A stretch of 64,000 bases of DNA, taken from assembly GCA_014843695.1 (NCBI GenBank), contig CM026390.1:19464466-19528465 (forward strand). Reading direction: 5' to 3'. The notes beneath the pieces are model-generated. The model did not search any database. It saw only the letters and a list, made by a program, of their open reading frames with translations, and was not told the DNA's origin. How positions within the stretch are numbered: the first letter of the stretch is position 1; every line of letters begins with the position of its first letter. The DNA comes from Archivesica marissinica (Eukaryota > Mollusca > Bivalvia > Venerida > Vesicomyidae). Below, one piece after another: positions 56,193-64,000 of this stretch. Position numbers and translations under genes: made by a program.

Positions 56193-57171
56193 GATTTGAC
56201 ATAATTATGTCTGATCATTATATACCATAAGTCACAGCTGTTTGGTGAAATACATCGGTCGCTACAATACGCCATACATAGATGGGTATGAAGAACCCAT
56301 GAACAGAAAAGACGAAAGACTTGTCTAAGATAAATATAATACCATTTATTAAGGAATATATGCACAACATTATCAAAGAAGTATAATATGGTATTGCCTT
56401 TCGTGTACATACAATAACATCATACTATATACATGAGCTCTTGCTGGGTTCCACATCAATGCTTCATTACTGAAGGCAAGCTACACCACAGGAACTTGAA
56501 ATTTTATCCATAATCCACCAAAGGTCTCGTAACTCTATCCTATTAAAAAAAGATGTCACTCAGCCCTGCGTCGTGTGTGGCATTATATATGTCACATGGT
56601 ATATCTACTTCGCGAACACCTGGCTGCAATGAGAGACATCTCTAATTTTCTATTACCTCCCTTGGCAGATAAAGTCCGATTTATTCCAAAATGTGAATAG
56701 GTCCTTTTAGTTAGAATCCTTTGTTTTTACTGTTGTTCCCTAACCAGATATTGCGGTATGATAAATGTGATTTTATAAAAATCGTGTTAATTAACTGATA
56801 AACAAGTACCCATTGCATATACTGTAGGAGATCTATCGAGATATAGTATTTTAATAATCATATAAGGCGATGATGGAATAAAATTGCTAGCATTTTGTGC
56901 AAAGGAAACAACGATAAAAACAGAGGAAAATACTTAATAGGACCTATCTACTTTTAGGGAGTATTCAGGGGGCAGTATCTGACAGATGTCTCTCATTACA
57001 ACATCTAGCGAATGCCTTGCTATCACATACACTAAATGAAATCATTTCTATTGTGTTTTCCAAAATATAAAAGGTCTTCACTTTTCCCGTAGTGTCCTAA
57101 ATAAATAATTTGAATATTTCCACTTGAGAGAGGTGCTAATGTTATTAGATGGTTCACGTGCATGCTATATG
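56193..57171. other. No gene; a pair of inverted 18-bp segments
   Basis: 'aatgagagacatct' at about 56630 and its inverse 'agatgtctctcatt' at about 56985 lie 350 bp apart and may be ends of an old MITE. Nothing else is recognised. Confidence 0.45.
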
Positions 57172-57380
57172 AAATAAAATTAACAGTCTTTCAGATGGGA
57201 CGTTAAACCGAAGTCTCGTGTCGGTGTACACCGTGCACGTAAAAGAACCAGAGGAGACTCTGGAATGGATCTCTGTCTGTATCATTGCACTATCCTCCAA
57301 AATCTAAAATGACTAATCTCTTCAGGAAGCGTCGCTCATATGGGCAACCGGTAGCGACGATAAATAAACGTAAAACACAC
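57172..57380 (+). repeat. SINE family A body without its head
   Basis: It runs from 'aaaattaacagtctttcaga' to 'gacgataaataaacgtaaaa', with 'acacacac' after it. Confidence 0.88.
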
Positions 57381-57382
57381 AC

Positions 57383-57436
57383 ACTGTTAATTGTATTAGG
57401 GTCAGACGGGGGATCGAACCTGCGATCCTTGGATTA
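57383..57436 (-). repeat. SINE family A head fragment, inverted
   Basis: 'actgttaattgtattagggt' and 'cgggggatcgaacctgcgat' are the family-A head/core junction in minus orientation, immediately after a plus-orientation body. Confidence 0.82.
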
Positions 57437-57689
57437 GAAACACAGTCTTGGTTGTATGTAAAAAAAATACCAGCGTACATACCTATTGTCATTCAGTTCC
57501 ATGTATTACTTCCAGAGATAACAGTTCTAAAACTGTTTTTATGCGCATAAAAAGGTCGATACGTAAATTAAAAACAGCATGTATCATTGAACCCAACAAA
57601 TTCTACATTATTGTCTGTGCGTAAAGTTCTTTTAATTGCTCTACTCAGTAGCCCATGAGATACAAGCTTCCATCTGAGCAAACACTAAT

Positions 57690-58145
57690 ACGAGTCAGAC
57701 TAGTTACCAACATCAGCCAGTCTAACTACCAGCATGAGTCAGACTAGTTACCAACATCAACCAGTCTAACTACCAGCATGAGTCAGAATAGTTACCAACA
57801 TCAGCCAGTCTAACTACCAGCATGAGTCAGACTAGTTACCAACATCAGCCAGTCTAGACTAACTACCAGCATGAGTCAAACTAGTTACCAACATCAGCCA
57901 GTCTAACTACCAGCATGAGTCAGACTAGTTACCAACATCAGCCAGTCTAACTACCAACATGAGTCAGTCTAGCTACAAACATCAACCAGTCTAACTACCA
58001 ACATGAGTCAGTCTAGCTACCAACATCAACCAGTCTAACTACCAGCATGAGTCAGACTAGTTACCAACATCAGCTAGTCTAACTACCAACATGAGTCAGT
58101 CTAGCTACAAACATCAACCAGTCTAACTACCAGCATGAGTCAGCA
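57690..58145. repeat. 44-bp minisatellite made of two related 22-bp halves (~10 copies)
   Basis: The halves 'agtcagactagttaccaaca'-tc and 'agccagtctaactaccagca'-tg are clearly related, so a 22-bp ancestor was doubled and then amplified. Confidence 0.93.
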
Positions 58146-58234
58146 CAACTTAGTACCCATAATAATTAAAAGGAAAAGGAAGATATATATGGTCAAGATT
58201 TTTGATTGTTTTGTCTGTTTTTATGGTTTATTTA

Positions 58235-58390
58235 AAGTCCTACAAACAGCGTAGATCATAATGATATGGCGACTCCAGCTATTATTGGTGGAGGAAGACC
58301 TCGGGTGCCCCTCCAATCAATATTGCATACACGGACAGACACCCGAGTAAACCCACTGACCTTCCTCAATCACGCTACCTCCACAATATG
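58235..58390. repeat. Probable dispersed molluscan repeat fragment
   Basis: 'ggtggaggaagacctcgggt' and 'gcccctccaatcaatattgc' followed by 'cacccgagtaaacccactg' have the look of a repeat I associate with bivalve genomes. It occurs only once here, so the call rests on memory. Confidence 0.35.
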
Positions 58391-58500
58391 CACAATACCA
58401 AGAAATATTCCCATCTGCCATTTAACATGGCTATATACAGACACGTACAGTTAATTAATCAAATCAGTAGTCAAAAGATAAGTTATGAACATACACATGT

Positions 58501-58705
58501 GGCGTCCGTGGTCCAGTGGTAGAGCGTCGGATTTGGAATCGAACGGTCCCGGGTTCGATACTCGGCCAGGCCACGTATGTAGTACCATTGAGCAAGGCAC
58601 CTCACACACATTGCTTAGTACTGGTTAATCGCTTAGGTCGGCTAAGCTTGCCCAGGAAACCATGTCTAAGTCCCCGCGAGGGGTTTGACATTAAAGGAAC
58701 ATACA
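58501..58705 (+). repeat. SINE family E (tRNA-Pro-like head)
   Basis: Same family as 54524-54725, with A box tggtccagtgg, loop TTTGGAA and B box gggttcgatac. Its end 'gacattaaaggaacatacat' grows into an (ACAT)n tail to 58768. Confidence 0.9.
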
Positions 58706-58768
58706 TACATACATACATACATACATACATACATACATACATACATACATACATACATACATACATAA
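58700..58768. repeat. (ACAT)n tail
   Basis: A perfect tetranucleotide run continuous with the 3' end of SINE E; the other copy of that SINE ends in 'acatacacatac', so the tail probably grew from it. Confidence 0.95.
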
Positions 58769-58820
58769 ACATATTGACAATCAAACAAGAATTGCAAAAC
58801 TAATGCATGTACATGCATAA

Positions 58821-59085
58821 TTAACCCTTAACCTGCTAATTGCACTAAAGTTGCTTTTGCAAACAGCATAGAGCCAGATCAGATGGCACCAAACGTGCAC
58901 AGAACATGCCATCTGATCAGGCTCTATGCTGTTTGCTATTGGGATAGTGGAGGTAAAACACTTGACTGAATAGGAAACAACATAGATCATGATCAGACGA
59001 GGTGCTACGTAGCTCCACTGATCTGGATCTACATTGTTTACATCTCTTTCATCCCTTCCAATTTATTCAGCATTATAAGGGTTAA
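58821..59085. mobile_element. TTAA-flanked MITE, copy 4
   Basis: The ends ttaacccttaacctgctaat and 'ttcagcattataagggttaa'; internal 'gatcaggctctatgctgttt' and 'ctgatctggatctac' match the family of 4667-5070. Confidence 0.82.
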
Positions 59086-59117
59086 GCAGTGAGATTCCAA
59101 AGTACAAGGTAACAGAC

Positions 59118-59325
59118 TTAAGGTGCGAAAGGTCCGGAGTTCGAGCACCGCTCGAGCCGTTACGATTGTGCCCTTAGGCAAGGCATTTAAATTCTATGAT
59201 GCCTCTTCTCTCTCCCTCGTGGAGATGAATTCCATCAGGAATGAGGTCTCGAGAGTGATTAATATAAGTTGTAAGAACTTGTTTCACAATCGAGCTAAAA
59301 TAAATTTGTACAAACTAAGCCTTAC
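59118..59325 (+). repeat. SINE family B, head shortened
   Basis: It starts at 'taaggtgcgaaaggtccgga' and lacks the A box; the tail 'gtaagaacttgtttcacaa' is complete. Confidence 0.88.
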
Positions 59326-59999
59326 ACAAGCATTACACGGATCTAAATAAAACAAAAGTTATCAGTAATTCAGTAGTACATGAATTTAATAATTACGTAT
59401 TCAGTATTATCCTGTGTGAAATATATTTTATGGCGAGAAGGTATAACAACAAATATGGATAGGGGTACCACTCCATTGTGACAGTAGTGTAAACAATATA
59501 CAGTCAAACCTGTCTTAAGCAGCCAGACAAGGAGGGAATCACAGAAATTGGCTGCTTAGCACAGGTGGCTGCTTAATAAAGGTCAAATGTATAATAAAAC
59601 AACCGATTGGGATTCTGGAAACTGGCTGCTTAATACAGGTTGGCTGCATAATGGAGGTGACCACTAACACAGATAGTACTTGGCCCTCCCCATAACACTT
59701 ATTGTCATCAATAGCTAAGCTGATCATGATCGTCATGGGGCGACGGCGGGTGCAGAGGTCTGATCCACAAACTTCATAAATTATGTTTGTGCATCATTGC
59801 ATGCTTAATTAATTTGTTTGGCCTTTACTTCTGAGTGGTTTCCATTTCTCAATACGTCTGATACGCAGGTCTATGCGAAATACCACTGATATTTAAGATA
59901 AAAGGGGGGAGTCATTATATAGTGGAGATCGTTTTACAGGCGAGTATGTACGGTAGGCTGAAATAGGCCTTTATAATATCTTCTTCATTGCAAAATCAA
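59326..59999. other. No gene; degenerate 'ggctgcttaa' repeats at 59505-59660
   Basis: Four variants of 'ggctgcttaa.acaggt' in 150 bp resemble an old DNA-transposon end; the family is not identified. Confidence 0.5.
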
Positions 60000-60198
60000 A
60001 CAGTAACATAGCAACCTGCAGTAACATAGCAACCTGCAGTAACATAGCAACCTGTAGTAACATAGCAACCTGCAGTAACATATCAACCTGTAGTAACATA
60101 GCAACCTGCAGTAACATAGCAACCTGCAGTAACATAGCAACATGCAGTAACATAGCAACCTGTATTAACAGAGCAACATACAGTAACATAGCAACCTG
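60000..60198. repeat. 18-bp minisatellite (~11 copies)
   Basis: The unit is gcaacctgcagtaacata. The minus-strand open frame (VAMLLQ repeats) is a consequence of the 18-bp period. Confidence 0.95.
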
Positions 60199-60305
60199 AA
60201 ATAGTACATGTTTATATATTACATAAATGTACAATGATACAGGAATGCTAAAAGTCTGTACCATTGCAACACTAAAGTATGTCCCCTCTCTACAGCTTTC
60301 TTCTA

Positions 60306-60845
60306 TTTAAAGCAACACTACGTCGGTGAAAACGCAAATTTCTACAGAATGTAATTTCCTATTACATGGTATAATTGTTTTCCAAATATTTGCCTCAAAA
60401 ATTGAGTATTTCAACTAATAAACAAACGTCATATACGCGGTTTGATGAAATAACAAAATAATGTAAATAGAGTCGACATACATGCGTCATACAACTCGTG
60501 TATCCTAAATAACGAGATTTATGGTACAGATTTACCATTATATCTCACATCTGTGCCTATGCATATTTATTTGTACACTAATCTTAGATAAATTTATTAT
60601 CTCTAAGCGACAATATCAAGCATTTAGTATTGCCTACAATGACAAAGAAATGTCAATTCAGGAGCGTGGAGGACCGGTATATGAAATCCTACATTCACTT
60701 TTGAAAGTTTGTAGACCACAAAACACTGTTTATTGATTCAATGTTAGTGTTCAAATGTATTCGGAAGAATTTGTAGTAGCAATGCATTTATACGTGAACA
60801 ATGTAGTTTTTTTCGTTTTTTTGTGATGTAATGTCGCTTTAAAAG
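60306..60845. mobile_element. ~540-bp MITE
   Basis: The ends tttaaagcaacactacg and gtaatgtcgctttaaa are inverted repeats. Part of the interior is paralogous to 61955-62500. Confidence 0.75.
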
Positions 60846-61010
60846 AAATTAGCATCATACATCATGAAATTTCTAAATGATCACAAGTCCTGTTGTTTCA
60901 TAATATTTGGAGCCATGATTATATAGCAATTCATTACATAAAGATCTGTAATAAAATTTATCAAATAATATATATATAATCTATCAATATTGATGTTATA
61001 AAAGTAATGT

Positions 61011-61254
61011 GTTTGTTTATTATAGTGTCACCCCTATTGAAAGGGTCAGCCATTACTGACTTACGAGACACCGTTTTTATGAACATCAGTACTTCCCGAA
61101 TTCAATGCTTGTATGCCAGGCGCCATGCTGGTAGGCAATCGGTAACCATTATTTAACTAGCTGGCGGCACACCATACCAGAATTATCAGAACGAGCGCCT
61201 GAAGAGGTTCGAACCTTCAATCTCCCTCTCCGTAGGCAGACAGCTTAACCACAA
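61011..61254 (-). repeat. SINE family F
   Basis: A minus-strand copy with B box aggttcgaacct, 'gttctgataattctgg' and 'ctggcgcctggcatac' (here 'catggcgcctggcatac'). Confidence 0.85.
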
Positions 61255-61954
61255 TGTTATATGGTCATTAGTTTGCGCAAACTTCTGTAAAACACGAGGA
61301 GACTGATATGGGAATTTTGTTGAGTATAATATTATGGAGTTATTGACTTCAAAAATGAGGTTAAATGGATGGGTGGGACAGACTTTAGTATGTTGTGCGG
61401 CGCCAGCACAGGAAATAAGACATTTATTTCTCAGTTTGGCCACAAATAATTACTAAATGTAATGTTTACAATACATGCAATTATAGACTTAAGGGACTTG
61501 ACAATACTGTTTAATTTAAACACTTGATATACATGTATAGCAGAGCTCCATTTGTGTAAATGAAGAAATTAATTAGAATACAGTAACATACAACAATTAG
61601 TGGGAGCCTACCCTGTTTCTGCAAATATTATATAAAACACATAAATGCATATTTCATTACATAGTTCTGCATGACTACCCAGTCAGCAAACCTTACATTC
61701 AAGTCATACTTAATATAACAATAACTTTGTGCACAGAGACAGACAAAAAAGAACATAATAAAATAATTAGTTTTATTTACAAAAAATGGCAATATTTGAA
61801 GGAAAGTCCTATAAAAGTTACTTCCCTTTTCAGTATAGCGCGCCATTTACAAGTAGAACTGAGGAATCGTATAATCTATTTGTTTAGAATTATCTCTTGT
61901 ATAATGTTTGAGCTGCGCAAAACACTTGAAGCGTTAATGTGCAGAATAGGATTA
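61255..61954. other. No gene confirmed
   Basis: A minus-strand open stretch at 61300-61443 (LRNKCLISCAGAAQHTKVCP) has a protein-like look but no convincing acceptor. It is listed under rejected items. Confidence 0.4.
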
Positions 61955-62500
61955 AACATTTGTAATACAACACGTGTATCCTGAATAACAAGATTTAATG
62001 TACAGATTTACCATTATATCTCACATTTGTGCCTATGCATATTTATTTTTACACTAATCTGATTAAAAGTATCTCTAAATGACAGTATCACACGCTTAGC
62101 ATAGACTCCAATAATAAACAAACGTCAATTCAGGAGTGTGACTGACCGTTATATGACATCCTATTTTCACTTTTGAGAGCTTTGTAGATCACACTGTTTA
62201 TTAGTTTAAACTTTATTTATTTTACAACGATTGCGAAGCTTTTAGTTTTAACAACTTATATTAATTGCTCTTGTTGGCGCGGATGAAAGCATAAATGTGG
62301 TCATTCGTGTGGGAGGAACCCGGAGAAAACCCACCTGTCCGATCTGGTGACCACCGTACCATCTCACATACATCCCGGTCCGAGGAACAAACCCGGGTTG
62401 CATTGGTGAGAACGAGCACGCTAACCACTGCGCTATTTGTAGTAGCAATGCTATTTATACATAAAAATGCATTTTTAGCAAGGTAATGTCATTTTAATTG
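61955..62500. repeat. Second copy of the 60306-60845 element, split by a SINE
   Basis: 'gtgtatcctgaataacaaga', 'cagatttaccattatatctc', 'gtcaattcaggagtgtgac' and 'tttgtagtagcaatgc' parallel the first copy in order. The SINE at 62204-62443 interrupts it, and the right end 'taatgtcattttaa' matches the MITE end. Confidence 0.82.
62204..62443 (-). repeat. SINE family C, full length
   Basis: The minus-strand head 'agcgcagtggttagcgtgct' is followed by 'ggttttctccgggttcctcc' and the tail 'caacttatattaa' in inverse. It replaces or follows about 35 bases that the paralogue at 60735-60765 retains. Confidence 0.88.
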
Positions 62501-62806
62501 CTATAAAAATAGACATTGCTAACATTGAATTCCGCACACATTTTTATATGCCCTTCTGACATATTATTTCTAGAGCTCTCATTTGAAAGGGGAATATGTC
62601 ATACACAAAAAGATACAATACATAGCATGAAAATGCAAGTGGTTTAGGCCACAAGTTTTAGCAACATTAGACAACGGCCCGCACCAGAGGGGATATACAT
62701 CTATTAACATAGAACTATAGTACATAGAAATGTTCCATAGTGGGGATGTTGAAATGCACACACATGTTATTTATAGCCTTCTGTAATCTGAGATTCTGTT
62801 TTTAGT
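62501..62806. other. No gene recognised
   Basis: Ordinary AT-rich sequence. Confidence 0.5.
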
Positions 62807-62978
62807 TAATACAAATTTATTTTAGCCCGATTGCGAAACAAGTTCCTACAATTGATATTAATAACTCAAGACAGAGAGACCTCATTCCTGGTGGAATCCA
62901 TCGCCACGAGAGATAGAGAAGAGGCAATGTGTAATTTAAATGTCTTGCTTAAGGGCACAATCGTAACGGCTATAGCTG
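62807..62978 (-). repeat. SINE family B, cut by a gap
   Basis: The minus-strand tail 'ttgtaggaacttgtttcgca' and the middle 'gcccttaagcaagacattta' are visible; the head would lie in the N run. Confidence 0.88.
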
Positions 62979-63978
62979 NNNNNNNNNNNNNNNNNNNNNN
63001 NNNNNNNNNNNNNNNNNNNNNNNNNNNNNNNNNNNNNNNNNNNNNNNNNNNNNNNNNNNNNNNNNNNNNNNNNNNNNNNNNNNNNNNNNNNNNNNNNNNN
63101 NNNNNNNNNNNNNNNNNNNNNNNNNNNNNNNNNNNNNNNNNNNNNNNNNNNNNNNNNNNNNNNNNNNNNNNNNNNNNNNNNNNNNNNNNNNNNNNNNNNN
63201 NNNNNNNNNNNNNNNNNNNNNNNNNNNNNNNNNNNNNNNNNNNNNNNNNNNNNNNNNNNNNNNNNNNNNNNNNNNNNNNNNNNNNNNNNNNNNNNNNNNN
63301 NNNNNNNNNNNNNNNNNNNNNNNNNNNNNNNNNNNNNNNNNNNNNNNNNNNNNNNNNNNNNNNNNNNNNNNNNNNNNNNNNNNNNNNNNNNNNNNNNNNN
63401 NNNNNNNNNNNNNNNNNNNNNNNNNNNNNNNNNNNNNNNNNNNNNNNNNNNNNNNNNNNNNNNNNNNNNNNNNNNNNNNNNNNNNNNNNNNNNNNNNNNN
63501 NNNNNNNNNNNNNNNNNNNNNNNNNNNNNNNNNNNNNNNNNNNNNNNNNNNNNNNNNNNNNNNNNNNNNNNNNNNNNNNNNNNNNNNNNNNNNNNNNNNN
63601 NNNNNNNNNNNNNNNNNNNNNNNNNNNNNNNNNNNNNNNNNNNNNNNNNNNNNNNNNNNNNNNNNNNNNNNNNNNNNNNNNNNNNNNNNNNNNNNNNNNN
63701 NNNNNNNNNNNNNNNNNNNNNNNNNNNNNNNNNNNNNNNNNNNNNNNNNNNNNNNNNNNNNNNNNNNNNNNNNNNNNNNNNNNNNNNNNNNNNNNNNNNN
63801 NNNNNNNNNNNNNNNNNNNNNNNNNNNNNNNNNNNNNNNNNNNNNNNNNNNNNNNNNNNNNNNNNNNNNNNNNNNNNNNNNNNNNNNNNNNNNNNNNNNN
63901 NNNNNNNNNNNNNNNNNNNNNNNNNNNNNNNNNNNNNNNNNNNNNNNNNNNNNNNNNNNNNNNNNNNNNNNNNNNNNN
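62979..63978. other. Assembly gap, exactly 1000 N
   Basis: Placeholder gap between SINE B and the 13-bp satellite. Confidence 0.99.
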
Positions 63979-64000
63979 GGCTATATGGAATGGTTATATG
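63979..64000. repeat. 13-bp satellite, second location
   Basis: The last 22 bases are 'ggctatatggaat' plus 'ggttatatg', identical in unit and orientation to 12370-12950. Confidence 0.9.

Noticed and set aside
60001..60264. 97-codon frame with LLQVAM repeats
   Set aside because: 18-bp minisatellite read in frame.
61186..61443. Minus-strand 85-codon frame with several Cys
   Set aside because: It overlaps SINE F at its end, has no good splice acceptor, and I recognise no domain.

Overview
The window looks like non-coding-rich nuclear DNA of a metazoan, most likely a bivalve mollusc. It is AT-rich, has small exons with GT/AG splice sites in long introns, at least six tRNA-derived SINE families, TTAA- and hAT-type MITEs, decayed LINE, Tc1-like and LTR-like elements, and several long minisatellites. 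The lineage call is inference from repeat content; nothing here is diagnostic for a species. I see no bacterial genes, operon, CRISPR array or rRNA.

Host coding content is small and all on the minus strand. Exons at 11907-12025, 5964-6138, 5094-5205, 3348-3466 and 479-618 join with perfectly compatible splice phases into a cadherin ectodomain (DVNDHPPVF, DINDNWPIF, RAIDLDSD, VDYEQ). The probable 5' part of the same gene is a signal-peptide exon (41508-41583), a 27-nt exon (41017-41043) and two exons of a first cadherin repeat (38316-38444, 37935-38119). The exon expected to finish that repeat is not found after 37935. A look-alike sits out of order at 38920-39017. A transmembrane-plus-cytoplasmic exon at 43411-43588 probably ends a second, upstream gene of the same kind, so the locus may be a head-to-tail cadherin-family cluster. 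The 3' end of the main gene lies beyond position 1.

Layout. 1-6.2 kb: last visible cadherin exons among SINEs and MITEs. 6.2-12 kb: SINEs and a 32-bp satellite split by a 1.8-kb TGT...ACA element. 12.4-20.8 kb: a 13-bp satellite, an assembly gap, a ~785-bp tandem repeat and its mosaic derivatives. 21-27.3 kb: decayed LINE pieces and a 63-bp satellite split by a 5'-truncated LINE. 28-36 kb: nested MITE/SINE insertions, a possible LTR, a broken Tc1-like transposase and a second gap. 37-43.6 kb: 5' cadherin exons. 44.1-52.2 kb: an 8.1-kb array of a 52-bp satellite. 52.25-54.08 kb: a hAT-like insertion in that array. 54.1-63 kb: SINEs, MITEs and minisatellites, then a third gap.

The main story is repeat dynamics. 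Three different minisatellites each carry a transposable-element insertion. Two paralogous copies of one dispersed repeat each contain an insertion missing from the other, giving two dated insertion events with empty sites. I found no convincing new molecular system; the most useful leads are the exon-order anomaly, the MITE placed next to a splice acceptor, and the satellite/TE architecture.
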